Assembly: GCF_041227145.1 (NCBI RefSeq)
Contig: NZ_JBGFSP010000003.1
Span: 3,286,001 to 3,350,000 of the forward strand
DNA length: 64,000 bases
Reading direction: 5' to 3'
Source: Bacteroides sp. AN502(2024)
GTDB taxonomy: Bacteria; Bacteroidota; Bacteroidia; Bacteroidales; Bacteroidaceae
Made by a program: the position numbers and the translations under genes. The notes under the pieces were generated by a model, which worked only from the letters and a program-made list of their open reading frames with translations, was not told the DNA's origin and made no database searches. Shown here piece after piece: positions 19,319 through 27,794 of the stretch. Each line of letters begins with the position of its first letter. Within the stretch, counting starts at the first letter, position 1.

Positions 19319-19696
19319 ATGATGACACGAGAAGAAGTAGTAGAAATAATGAACTACTGCAAAGAGCACAAAGTGACTTATAAGTCAAGATTAGAGGAAC
19401 TCAATATCCCTGTATGGCGGTTTTATGACAGCAAATCCCGTTATGCCGCCGAGCAATCATCTGGTAAAACGGCTCAAGGTGAGTTTATCGAGCTTCCGCA
19501 TAGCGGATTTTTTGTTCCGGTTCCTTCATTTGCCGGTACAACCGGACGGAAACAGAAAAGTACACCGACCACGCCAAGCGGATTGAAAGAGATAGAAATA
19601 CGTACACCGGCCGGTAGTGCCATACGCATTTGTGGTGAGCTAAATGAAAAGGAACTGTTTTCAATCATCCGGGCCTGCAGCCATGTTCAGCCTTAA
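19319..19696 (+). CDS. IS66 accessory protein, TnpA-like
   Basis: 125 residues, the first gene of IS66 copy 1. The N-terminus MMTREEVVEIMNYCKEHKVT with YKSRLEELNIP is a short helix-turn-helix-like region, and the C-terminus EIRTPAGSAIRICGELNE is the usual IS66 OrfA-type end. It overlaps the start of tnpB. It differs from the second copy at one visible residue (HSGFFVPV here, HSGSFVPV there). Confidence 0.8.
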   Translation: MMTREEVVEIMNYCKEHKVTYKSRLEELNIPVWRFYDSKSRYAAEQSSGKTAQGEFIELPHSGFFVPVPSFAGTTGRKQKSTPTTPSGLKEIEIRTPAGSAIRICGELNEKELFSIIRACSHVQP

Positions 19697-20051
19697 TGAC
19701 AGTATGCGCTATCTGTTGTATAACCGCCCAACTGATATGCGCAAAAGCTTCCATACCCTCAGCGGTATCATCACCGACGCCATGGGTCAGGACCCCTGTA
19801 ACGGCAACGTGTATATCTTCATAAACCGTGCCCGTGACCGTATAAAACTCCTGCATTGGGAGCCTGGCGGCATGGTGTTATATTCCAAACTTCTGGAAGC
19901 CGGTACCTTAGGTAAACCTGATTCTGCCAACGACAATGAGGTCTGTACAAATATAGAATGGCGGGAACTTGTCATGATAGTGGAGGGTATCATGGAAGCC
20001 CGTGACTCCCGTCGCACGAGACTTGAAAACCTGCAGAAACTTCGAAAATAG
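19683..20051 (+). CDS. tnpB: IS66 accessory protein TnpB (Orf2)
   Basis: 122 residues starting MFSLNDSMRYLLYNRPTDMRK. The motif PTDMRKSFHTLSGII and FINRARDRIKLLHWEPGGMV are the IS66 TnpB hallmarks. I start at ATG 19683 rather than 19644 because family members begin just before this conserved segment. It overlaps tnpA by 14 bases. It is needed for IS66 transposition in known members, but its biochemical role is unclear. Confidence 0.9.
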   Translation: MFSLNDSMRYLLYNRPTDMRKSFHTLSGIITDAMGQDPCNGNVYIFINRARDRIKLLHWEPGGMVLYSKLLEAGTLGKPDSANDNEVCTNIEWRELVMIVEGIMEARDSRRTRLENLQKLRK

Positions 20052-20123
20052 TATCGGATTTTTTACTCTGTTTGCTTTTGTATGTCATTGGATTTTAGTA
20101 TATTTACATTGTGAAAAAATGAG

Positions 20124-21695
20124 ATGCAGATGCTTACAGAGGAACAGGAAAAAGCCTTATTGGAAGAATTAGAGCAGCTCCGTCAGGATAAAGCGGCGCT
20201 TATCAGCAGGGTTTCCTCACTGGAACAGTCGCTGTACTGGCTTCGGAAAAAAGTCTTTGGCCGGATGAGCGAGAAGAATCTTCCGCTTGATCCCAACCAA
20301 CTGTTCCTGTTCTCAAAAGCTGAAATGTCCTCCATGGAAATATCCCGGATGGAGGAGGAAGTCCGCAAAAGCGATGAAGAAATCACCAGAACCATAAAAG
20401 TCAAGGAGAAGCCGGCCCGCAAGCCCTTGGATACATCTTCTCTTGCGGTAGAGGTTGTTGATCTTTACCCCGAAGGGACAACAGACGAGGAAGGCAGGCT
20501 TAAGGATGATTTCATTGAAATCGGAAAGGAAGAGAGTTCACGCCTGGAACGTGTTCCGGCAAAATTGTATATCCTGAAGACTGTCCGTCACAAAGTGATA
20601 AGTAAGTCCGATATGGAGAAATACCCCGAGGAAAGACAGATCCTGATTCACCCTCTACCTCTTGTTCCGGTCAGTAAATGTATGGCAGGCGCCTCGGTCC
20701 TGACAGACATTATCATCGGCAAGTTCATGTATCATCTCCCGTTCTATCGTCTGATACAGCAGTATCGCGAATCAGGAATCAGCATAAGCGAATCTACCAT
20801 GTGCGGATGGTATGAAATGGCGGTGGAGAAACTCAGGTTGCTGTACAACCTGCTCAAACAGAAGATACTCTCCAGTGAGTATATACAAGTGGACGAGAGT
20901 GTCATTCCTGTGCTGGACAATGAGAAACATAAGGCGAAAAAGGGGTATGAGTGGTGCGTACGCGACGGCATCACGGGGGACGTCATGTTCCATTATGACC
21001 GTGGCAGCCGTTCGGGGACTGTAGCCCGTGAACTGCTGGGATGTTACCATGGCATTGTGCAATGTGACGGCTATGCAGCTTACGAACAGTTTGAGCAGGT
21101 GAAAGGAATCACTATGGTCGGCTGTTGGGCACATGTCAGAAGGAAGTACGTGGATGCCCTGGAAGAGAACAGGCCCCTGGCCACACAGGCAATACACTAC
21201 ATCGGCAAGTTGTACAAGATAGAATCTGAAGCCAATGATGCAGGGCTCACAGCTGAAGAGCGTAAGGAAAAACGTATCAGTGAGGCCTATCCGCTGATAC
21301 TTGAATTTGAAAAGTGGCTGCAGGACACCTATCTTAGAGTGCTTCCTAAAAGCCGTATGGGTAAAGCCATCGAATATACGTACACGCTCCTTCCAAGACT
21401 TTCCAGATACGTAAACGACGGAAGAATCGAAATTGATGACAACCGTATAGAAAATGCCATAAGACCTTTGGCTTTGGGAAGAAAGAACTATCTGTTCTGC
21501 GGAAACGATGCATCAGCATACAGGGCTGCCATCGTATACTCACTGATTTCAACCTGCAAATCAGCAGAAGTAGACCCCAGAATCTGGATGGAAGATGTCC
21601 TGAGCAAAATTCCATATTATGAAAGGGATGAGAAGAATATGGAAGAACTTCTACCACGTAATTGGGTAAAATCCAATCAAACTTGTTCCGAATAG
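20124..21695 (+). CDS. tnpC: IS66 transposase TnpC
   Basis: 523 residues. There is an N-terminal coiled-coil ([20 protein letters not shown]), then a linker and the DDE transposase domain: the first Asp in [12 protein letters not shown], the second in [10 protein letters not shown], and the Glu in [19 protein letters not shown], the conserved IS66 C-terminal motif. Intact, so the element may still be active. One residue differs from the second copy (ENRPLATQ against ENRTLATQ). Confidence 0.92.
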   Translation: MQMLTEEQEKALLEELEQLRQDKAALISRVSSLEQSLYWLRKKVFGRMSEKNLPLDPNQLFLFSKAEMSSMEISRMEEEVRKSDEEITRTIKVKEKPARKPLDTSSLAVEVVDLYPEGTTDEEGRLKDDFIEIGKEESSRLERVPAKLYILKTVRHKVISKSDMEKYPEERQILIHPLPLVPVSKCMAGASVLTDIIIGKFMYHLPFYRLIQQYRESGISISESTMCGWYEMAVEKLRLLYNLLKQKILSSEYIQVDESVIPVLDNEKHKAKKGYEWCVRDGITGDVMFHYDRGSRSGTVARELLGCYHGIVQCDGYAAYEQFEQVKGITMVGCWAHVRRKYVDALEENRPLATQAIHYIGKLYKIESEANDAGLTAEERKEKRISEAYPLILEFEKWLQDTYLRVLPKSRMGKAIEYTYTLLPRLSRYVNDGRIEIDDNRIENAIRPLALGRKNYLFCGNDASAYRAAIVYSLISTCKSAEVDPRIWMEDVLSKIPYYERDEKNMEELLPRNWVKSNQTCSE

Positions 21696-21896
21696 ATACT
21701 ATTAGTTCCGAATCGACTACGAATAGCACCGATTCGGAACTAATTTCACAAAAATTGCAACGTGGTTTACCGAATGCTTACATATGTACAGACTGCCAAG
21801 TACCAACGATTTCTCCGTTACTTTCGTCATCATCACTACAAGAAGTAAAGGGTCACCGGTAAAGTCTTGTGGGGTCATCGATAAAATCCTGTGGTT

Positions 21897-22880
21897 TTAT
21901 GCATAAATTTTAGTTAGTCTATACAAGAAAAAGGGTATGTCTATAACCCCTCTAAGTTGTGCTCTGAACTGTTTAACTTTCGCATTAAATGATTCTGCAG
22001 CAGCATTTGATGCCCTATTAATATAGAAGTTTAGTATCTGCTCACTTCTGTCATATAATGTAGCAGCTATTGTGTTAAACGAGTCAAATCCAGATTGTTC
22101 TACTTCTTGATACCACTTCGCTAAATTGGTTCTTGCTCCTGCCTTTATCGATCGTTTATTAAAAATCATTCTTAAAGAATGACTAAGTGAATATGCCCGT
22201 TTAATATCCGGATATTCTCTGAATAAGACTGTAGCTCTGAGCTTCTGTGCTTCAGTCCATTTTTCAGCAGATTTGAAAAGCAGATACCGGCTCCTTGCCA
22301 ATAATTCCTTGCGTGTATCACCATTCTCAAAGGTAAAAGGGGTATATTTCTTTTTCAGACCTTTAGCTTCCTGCCTGACATCAGTCTCTTCTTGTATAGC
22401 TTCCCAACGGTGTCCGATTCTAATTTCCTGTACAGCATCACACGCCAGCTTTTGAATATGGAAGCGATCTATCACACGGATAGCCGAGGTGAAACATCTG
22501 CGAACGATCTTGCGCATACTTTCTGACAAATCAAGAGTGACCTCCCGCACCATCCGAAGTGCTTCTTCAGGGATTTGTTCTAGCACAGCTATGACATCGT
22601 CAGCCTTGGTACCCTTGACAATAGCCACGATAGCACCTTTACCACCGTGTGCCTCTCTGTTGATGATTATAGTATATAACTCACCATTAGAAAGGGAAGT
22701 TTCATCAATACTCAAGTACGGTCCCAGGTTCTCGGAAAACAGCAGCCAGTTTGCGGCATGGGACAGTTGATCCCACATGCGGTAGTCACTTAGATACTCT
22801 TTATATTGCCGCTCAAACTGATCACCGTCAATATGATAATAACGTTCAAGAGAGCGGGCCGTAATCGGGTATTTCTCCAA
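21897..22880 (-). CDS. ISAon1-type transposase, catalytic part
   Basis: 327 residues starting at TTG 22880. The DDE domain is visible as LSIDETSLSNGELYTI, EVTLDLSESMRKIVRRCF with VIDRFHIQKLACDAVQEIR (the ISL3 Asp region), and the C-terminal NRASNAAAESFNAKVKQFR with the Glu. It overlaps the N-terminal-region gene by 35 bases in the +1 frame. The two products may act as a pair or be joined by frameshifting. Confidence 0.85.
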   Translation of the reverse strand: MEKYPITARSLERYYHIDGDQFERQYKEYLSDYRMWDQLSHAANWLLFSENLGPYLSIDETSLSNGELYTIIINREAHGGKGAIVAIVKGTKADDVIAVLEQIPEEALRMVREVTLDLSESMRKIVRRCFTSAIRVIDRFHIQKLACDAVQEIRIGHRWEAIQEETDVRQEAKGLKKKYTPFTFENGDTRKELLARSRYLLFKSAEKWTEAQKLRATVLFREYPDIKRAYSLSHSLRMIFNKRSIKAGARTNLAKWYQEVEQSGFDSFNTIAATLYDRSEQILNFYINRASNAAAESFNAKVKQFRAQLRGVIDIPFFLYRLTKIYA

Positions 22881-23232
22881 GCAATCCTTTTAAAAAAGAC
22901 GCGAATTCTTTTGAATGTCGCGTTCCCTGAGCGGTAAGCTCAAAAGTGTTACAGATGATAGAACCAGTTTCCTTGTCGAGCCATTTACGACGCCGTACAC
23001 ATAAGCTTACCTTACGGTCACGGATAGGAAAATCACGAATATAAACCGGAGGAAGAAAACCTTTGGACTCTAAAGAGTGAACCCTAGAGGACAAGGGAGG
23101 AAGATTTTGCTCATCTAAATGAATGGTTAACATTTCAGCGGTGTTCTCTATTTTAACAATATCAAAACACTCCAACAGGTCAGCTGGGAGTATGAAGCGA
23201 GCAAGAACTAAAAGAGTATCGTAACTAGTCAT
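22846..23232 (-). CDS. ISAon1-type transposase N-terminal region protein
   Basis: 128 residues. VYIRDFPIRDRKVSLCVRRR and RRKWLDKETGSIICNTFEL correspond to the DNA-binding N-terminal part of ISL3 transposases. It lacks the multi-cysteine zinc finger of classical ISL3 members and keeps only scattered Cys. In ISAon1-type elements this part is normally a separate reading frame just upstream of the catalytic part, as here. Confidence 0.8.
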   Translation of the reverse strand: MTSYDTLLVLARFILPADLLECFDIVKIENTAEMLTIHLDEQNLPPLSSRVHSLESKGFLPPVYIRDFPIRDRKVSLCVRRRKWLDKETGSIICNTFELTAQGTRHSKEFASFLKGLLGEIPDYGPLS

Positions 23233-23390
23233 AAGAGTTTTTTGAAGGCAAAGATAAGAATTGGAGAGAAGAAGACCACATGATTTTACCGGTGAGCCGA
23301 AGTAAAACCAATCATACAGGCTGATACCAAAAGAGCCAAACTTAACACACTTTTTTGAAGTGCATTAGCAAACATAGATAATTTTTTCAT

Positions 23391-24002
23391 TTTTATTTCC
23401 CCTTGTCTTTCCAGCTCCTAAAAGACCTTTTCTATTAAACGACAAAGCGTGGAACTGAAGATGCTGCTTCTGAGTGGAGATTGTAGGAAACCTGTGCACG
23501 GATGTGATAACAGCACCTCATGCTATAGCGTGAGATATCCCTTGTGCTGTGTACTTTGAAAATTTCCTATGTTTCCAATCACAAGATAAGCACAACGCTT
23601 CTTTCTTTTCTTATGTTATAGAAAGAGTTGACTCAATTCACCTGCAAAAGTAGATGTAATTTAATATAATTCCAAATGGAAAATAGTTTTATCCTAAAAA
23701 ATATAATGTTATATCTTGTTGATTTTACTACATTGAGTAGGCAGCGTATGTACGGAAATATTAATGCCGTACACACCTGCAGACGAACCTGACTATCGGC
23801 TGCAACATACTCCTCGATGCAGTTAGGAAACATCGTGTACTGGTGGCAGTCTTTACCTTTGATATCATTCGTTGCAATCTGATTTTTTTAATTAAAGATA
23901 CAGATTGTATGAGATATATTCTAATTATTTACACTGTTTTTGAGTGCGGACAGTCTTACCTATATGCTAGGGACGTTTATCCAGAGTGTTAACAAGCGGC
24001 AG
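23391..24002. other. 612-base gap: lipoprotein leader and transposase relic
   Basis: The left part should contain the promoter of the interrupted lipoprotein gene, although no clear TAnnTTTG site was found. The right part holds the IS1182-like relic (23740-23880). No intact gene is visible. Confidence 0.5.
23740..23880 (-). pseudogene. Relic of an IS1182-type transposase N-terminus
   Basis: One minus-strand frame reads NDIKGKDCHQYTMFPNCIEE, then YVAADSQVRLQVCTALI. The order GK-x-Q-x-x-x-FP, then E-x-(Y/I)-x-x-x-D-x-VR is the start of IS1182-family transposases. After that the similarity is lost. Only about 40 codons remain, so it is dead. Confidence 0.45.
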
Positions 24003-24021
24003 TTAGTTACTGCCGTTTGTT
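23991..24021 (-). other. Hairpin spanning the stop codon of the NfnA/NfnB-like fusion gene
   Basis: A 13-bp inverted repeat (23991-24003 with 24009-24021, core CGGCAGT/ACTGCCG, one G-T pair) surrounds the TAA at 24003-24005. On the minus strand no T-run follows, so it is not a classical intrinsic terminator; it may be a 3'-end stability hairpin. Confidence 0.6.
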
Positions 24022-26303
24022 TTCAGTTGTTCGTTCATAGCAGCAGCAGCTTTACGGCCATCACCCATCGCCAGAATGACAGTAGCTCCACCGCGAACGA
24101 TGTCGCCACCTGCGTAAATCATCGGGATAGAAGATTCCATGTTGTCATTTACTGCGATGGTTCCTTTTCTTCCTAATTCCAGTCCTTTGATAGAGCTTGG
24201 AACAATCGGGTTAGGAGATACCCCAACACTGACAATGACCAGGTCTATATCGATTGTTTCCGTAGCTCCCGGGATGGGCACAGGACTACGACGTCCGGAA
24301 GCATCCGGTTCACCTAATTCCATCTTTTGCAGAATAACCTGTTTGACGCAACCTTGTTCATCAGCAATATATTCGATAGGATTATGCAGAGTGAGGAATT
24401 CAACTCCTTCTTCTTTGGCATGTTTTACTTCTTCGATACGTGCCGGCATTTCTTCTTCCGAACGACGATAGATGATGATAGCACGTTCAGCGCCAAGACG
24501 TTTTGCTGTACGGACAGAGTCCATAGCTGTGTTGCCACCACCGATTACTGCCACATTCTTACCGAATGCTACTGGAGTATCAGAGTCTTCGCTGGCAGCA
24601 TCCATTAAATTGACACGGGTGAGGTATTCATTTGAAGACATGATATTGATAGAATTCTCTCCTGGGATATTCATGAAGTTGGGTAGTCCGGCACCGGAAG
24701 CCACGAATATTCCTTTGAAACCTTCCGCTTTCAAATCTTCTACACTGATCGTCTTTCCTACGATGCAGTCTTTGACGAAGTGAACGCCCATCTTACCGAG
24801 ATTGTCTATCTCTACGTCTACAATCTTGTTTGGCAAACGGAATTCGGGGATACCGTATTTCAATACACCGCCAATTTCGTGCAACGCCTCAAATACAGTT
24901 ACGTCATATCCATATTTAGCCATGTCTCCAGCAAATGCTAATCCTGCAGGTCCTGAACCGATAACAGCAATTTTGATATTGTTTTGCTCTGCAATGACAG
25001 GTATGGAGATTTGCCCGCTTTCGCGTTCGTAATCAGCAGCAAAACGTTCCAAATAACCGATAGCCACCGGCTTTTCATTCATTTTCAGATGAATACATTT
25101 GGATTCGCACTGTTTTTCTTGTGGGCACACACGTCCGCAAACAGCCGGAAGTGCACTTGTTTCTTTCAACGTTTTAGCCGCTTCGAGGAACTCACCGCGT
25201 TCGATATTTTTAATGAAGCGAGGAATGTCAATGCCTACGGGGCAACCTTCTATGCATCCCGGATTAGCACAATCAAGACAGCGTTTTGCTTCTGTAACAG
25301 CCTGTTCTGCTGTTAGTCCTTGATTAACTTCCTCTTTACGACTGTGTGAACGGTATTCAGCATCGAGTTCATTCATCTCTACACGAGGAATAGCCGTACG
25401 TTCTTTCGGCTTCATGGATTTGCGTAACTCCTGTCTCCAAACAGCATTACGACTTTTTTCATCGATTTCTTTGGTTGCTTCACATTCCGGTTCCAGCTTA
25501 TGCATCTCTTCGCGTTCGATATTCTTGAACGCACCCATACGTTTCAGCATTTCGTCGAAATTCACCTGATGACCGTCGAATTCCGGTCCATCTACACAAA
25601 CGAATTTAGTCTTTCCTCCCACAGTGATACGGCAAGCACCGCACATACCAGTTCCGTCCACCATGATCGTATTTAGAGAAACATCTGTGGGAATTTCATA
25701 TTTTTTAGTCAGCAGGCAAACGAATTTCATCATGATAGCAGGGCCGATAGCAAAACATTTGTCTACCTTCTCGCGTTTGATAACTTCTTCTACACCTTCT
25801 GTCACCAAGCCTTTGTGACCGTAAGAACCGTCATCCGTCATGATAATTAATTCATCAGAGCTTTCACGCATTTCTTTTTCCAAGATAATAAGATCTTTAT
25901 TGCGTCCGGCTAATACAGTGATAACACGGTTACCGGCAGCCTTCAAAGCCTGTACGATAGGAAGCATCGGAGCCACACCTACACCACCACCGGCGCAGAC
26001 TACTGTTCCGAATTTTTCTATATGGGTAGCTTGTCCGAGCGGACCTACTACGTCAGTAATAAATTCGCCTTCATTCAGTTCACAAAGACGGGTAGAAGAA
26101 AGCCCGACTTCCTGCACTACCAGAGTAATGGTGCCCTTTTTCAGATCAGCACCCGCGATAGTCAATGGCATACGTTCTCCCTTTTCGCCTACACGTACGA
26201 TGACGAAGTGTCCGGCCTTACGAGATTTAGCAATTAAAGGAGCTTCAATTTCAAATTTGAATACTTTTTCAGAAAAGCGTTCCTTGCTAATGATTTTGTT
26301 CAT
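24003..26303 (-). CDS. NfnA-like flavin reductase fused to NADPH-dependent glutamate synthase-like (NfnB-like) subunit
   Basis: 766 residues with two natural halves. Residues 1-280 resemble the electron-transfer subunit of dihydroorotate dehydrogenase B or NfnA: an FAD domain (RMPLTIAGADLKKGTITLVV), an NAD domain (GTVVCAGGGVGVAPMLPIV) and a 2Fe-2S site (DGTGMCGACRITVGGKTKFVC). The rest resembles the small subunit of glutamate synthase or NfnB: two 4Fe-4S sites (CLDCANPGCIEGCPVGIDI and CGRVCPQEKQCESKC), then FAD and NADPH Rossmann folds (IAVIGSGPAGLAFAGDMAKY, VAVIGGGNTAMDSVRTAKRL). The fusion may carry out Nfn-type electron bifurcation or ferredoxin:NADP transhydrogenation. A glutamate synthase large subunit is not adjacent. 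A -7-like TATATTTG lies at 26363-26370. Confidence 0.9.
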   Translation of the reverse strand: MNKIISKERFSEKVFKFEIEAPLIAKSRKAGHFVIVRVGEKGERMPLTIAGADLKKGTITLVVQEVGLSSTRLCELNEGEFITDVVGPLGQATHIEKFGTVVCAGGGVGVAPMLPIVQALKAAGNRVITVLAGRNKDLIILEKEMRESSDELIIMTDDGSYGHKGLVTEGVEEVIKREKVDKCFAIGPAIMMKFVCLLTKKYEIPTDVSLNTIMVDGTGMCGACRITVGGKTKFVCVDGPEFDGHQVNFDEMLKRMGAFKNIEREEMHKLEPECEATKEIDEKSRNAVWRQELRKSMKPKERTAIPRVEMNELDAEYRSHSRKEEVNQGLTAEQAVTEAKRCLDCANPGCIEGCPVGIDIPRFIKNIERGEFLEAAKTLKETSALPAVCGRVCPQEKQCESKCIHLKMNEKPVAIGYLERFAADYERESGQISIPVIAEQNNIKIAVIGSGPAGLAFAGDMAKYGYDVTVFEALHEIGGVLKYGIPEFRLPNKIVDVEIDNLGKMGVHFVKDCIVGKTISVEDLKAEGFKGIFVASGAGLPNFMNIPGENSINIMSSNEYLTRVNLMDAASEDSDTPVAFGKNVAVIGGGNTAMDSVRTAKRLGAERAIIIYRRSEEEMPARIEEVKHAKEEGVEFLTLHNPIEYIADEQGCVKQVILQKMELGEPDASGRRSPVPIPGATETIDIDLVIVSVGVSPNPIVPSSIKGLELGRKGTIAVNDNMESSIPMIYAGGDIVRGGATVILAMGDGRKAAAAMNEQLKTNGSN

Positions 26304-26397
26304 TATCTAATTAATTTGTTGTTTTTATTACGTAACTGCTATCAAAATGTTATATATTTTGGCAAATATACGGCTAATTTGCGAAATATAAAAGGAA

Positions 26398-26420
26398 AGC
26401 CACTCTTTTGATGAGTGGCT
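26398..26420 (-). terminator. Terminator of the sugar transporter gene
   Basis: AGCCACTC (26398-26405) pairs with GAGTGGCT (26413-26420) around 7 bases. On the minus strand it is followed by a T-rich tail. It lies 27 bases after the MFS gene stop. Confidence 0.75.
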
Positions 26421-26446
26421 CCTTGTATATGAGTGAATTTCTCTTT

Positions 26447-27658
26447 TTATTTCGTTCTGATTTTGTATCCGGCCACTCCGTAATATAGGATGAACAGGAA
26501 GCAGGGGAGACAAAGCCAATATGCCTGTTGGGGAGTGGCTACGTCTTTCAGCCAACCGTAAAGGGTAGGGATAACGGCTCCGCCGAACATTGCCATGATA
26601 AGCAATGAAGAGCCTGCTTTCGTGAATTTGCCGAGGTCTGCCATGGCGAGCGGCCACAAAGCCGGCCACATCAGTGAGCATCCCAATGCCATAAACGAAA
26701 TGAAATAGATGGAAACATGGCTTGGGGTGAGTACTACCAGCAGTGAACCGACGATTGCCAAGATAGAGCAAATCTTCAAGGCTGTTGCCTGACTGAGGTA
26801 TTTCGGGATAAAGATGATACCGCAGATATATCCGATAACAATGCCGATAGGAGCAATCCATGCATAGTTGGCAGCGCCTTCCAAACCGAGTTCTTTGGCA
26901 TAATCGACCAGGGTACCGAGTGAAACTGTCTCAACGCCTACATAAAGGAACAGGGCCAGGCAGCCCAATAGCAAGTGCGGGAACTGGAAAATGGAGGTCT
27001 TATTGGCAGCATACGGACAGGCTTCGGCTTCGTCCTCGTTTTCATCTTCTCCGGCAGCTTTCACTTCGGGCAGCGGTGCGAAGAATGCCATCACACCCAG
27101 AGCTACAAAAGCGCAGATGATGATGATAAACGGCTTACTCAAATCTTCAATGCCAATCAGGCTGACATCTTTGCCCAGTAGCCATACGATGAAGATGGCA
27201 GGAATAGGCCACGCCAGCTTGTTGCAGATACCCATTATACTGATACGTTTCGCAGCACTTTCCAGTGGTCCCAGTATCGTAATATAAGGATTGACGGATG
27301 CTTGCAGATATGCATTGGCGGCTCCGCTGATGAAAGATGCCAACAGGAATAAGGTGAAGCTTTCCTGTGATGCCGACAGGATGAACAGGTAAAATGCCAA
27401 AGCAAAAATAAAGAAAGACAGTGACATAGTACGTTTATAACCGATTGCTTTGATTGTGAGCCCGGCAGGATAACCGAATATCAGAAATGGGATAAAAGTT
27501 GCAGCAATGATAAGGTAAGATGCCGTGTTCGAGATTCCTAGTGATTTTTGTAATACGGGAACTAACAATGAGTTGATTCCTAATGCAAAACCAATTGCGA
27601 AGAACATGATGCCGATGAATGTCAAAGGCAAAACAAAACTTTTTGTGTTTTTGGTCAT
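26447..27658 (-). CDS. FHS-type sugar MFS transporter
   Basis: 403 residues with about 12 hydrophobic segments, an inner-membrane H+ symporter of the fucose/glucose-galactose (FHS) group. Typical parts are FIGIMFFAIGFALGINSLLVP at TM1 and GAANAYLQASVNPYITILGP in TM4-5, plus a charged central loop (AGEDENEDEAEACPYAAN). The sugar is not determined by the sequence alone; glucose, galactose or fucose are all possible. It stands alone, between serS and the fusion reductase, with its own terminator. Confidence 0.88.
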   Translation of the reverse strand: MTKNTKSFVLPLTFIGIMFFAIGFALGINSLLVPVLQKSLGISNTASYLIIAATFIPFLIFGYPAGLTIKAIGYKRTMSLSFFIFALAFYLFILSASQESFTLFLLASFISGAANAYLQASVNPYITILGPLESAAKRISIMGICNKLAWPIPAIFIVWLLGKDVSLIGIEDLSKPFIIIICAFVALGVMAFFAPLPEVKAAGEDENEDEAEACPYAANKTSIFQFPHLLLGCLALFLYVGVETVSLGTLVDYAKELGLEGAANYAWIAPIGIVIGYICGIIFIPKYLSQATALKICSILAIVGSLLVVLTPSHVSIYFISFMALGCSLMWPALWPLAMADLGKFTKAGSSLLIMAMFGGAVIPTLYGWLKDVATPQQAYWLCLPCFLFILYYGVAGYKIRTK

Positions 27659-27699
27659 GGGGATAAATGTGTTAAAAAGGTTGTAAATGTTATTTCACT

Positions 27700-27786
27700 A
27701 CAGATTGCACGGACTATCGCAGATTTTATTTCGATAAACAGTACACGATGTATCCTTATTCATCTGTGAAAATCTGTGCAATCTGT
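27700..27786. repeat. Inverted repeat in the serS/MFS gap
   Basis: ACAGATTGCACGGA (27700-27713) faces TCTGTGCAATCTGT (27773-27786), 13 of 14 positions matching. Inner sequence AGATTTT/AAAATCT extends the pairing. There is no T-run. It resembles dispersed CAGATTGCACAGATT-type repeats of Bacteroides intergenic regions (recalled, not checked). Confidence 0.5.
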
Positions 27787-27794
27787 GGTAAGCT

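Larger units (their letters stand above)
19247..21781 (+). mobile_element. IS66-family insertion sequence, copy 1 (2535 bp)
   Basis: Bounded by inverted repeats of at least 20 bp beginning GTAAGCATTCGGTAAACCAC. The 8-bp target duplication ATATGTAC is perfect (19239-19246 and 21782-21789). It has three genes in IS66 order. It is the same length as the copy at 43436-45970 and nearly identical to it, but in the opposite orientation. Confidence 0.95.
21850..23298 (-). mobile_element. ISL3-family (ISAon1-type) insertion sequence, 1449 bp
   Basis: The ends are imperfect inverted repeats, GGGTCACCGGTAAAGTCTTG on the left and GGCTCACCGGTAAAATCATG read from the right. The 8-bp target duplication GAAGTAAA is perfect (21842-21849 and 23299-23306). 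It carries two overlapping minus-strand reading frames. It is inserted in the same small lipoprotein gene as IS66 copy 1. Confidence 0.92.
18944..23390 (-). pseudogene. Lipocalin-like lipoprotein gene split by two insertion sequences
   Basis: Three pieces rejoin in one frame. ATG 23390 to 23299 codes MKKLSMFANALQKSVLS and the lipobox start; 21841-21782 codes C-SDDDESNGEIVGTWQSVHI; 19238-18944 codes DAWEKINGEQTEDG to KIEFRRM. Removing IS66 (19247-21781) and the ISL3 element (21850-23298), with one copy of each 8-bp target duplication, gives 447 bases: 148 codons and a stop with no other defect. The product would be a type II signal-peptide lipoprotein with a small lipocalin-like domain (GTWQS, then GTIVFTAEG and YTFTGDKLII). 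The apparent start inside the IS66 end (METKIRGLPNAY) is an artefact. Confidence 0.88.

Noticed and set aside
22846..22880. Classic -1 frameshift at TTTTTTA in the ISAon1 transposase
   Set aside because: The downstream frame is +1, not -1, relative to the first frame.
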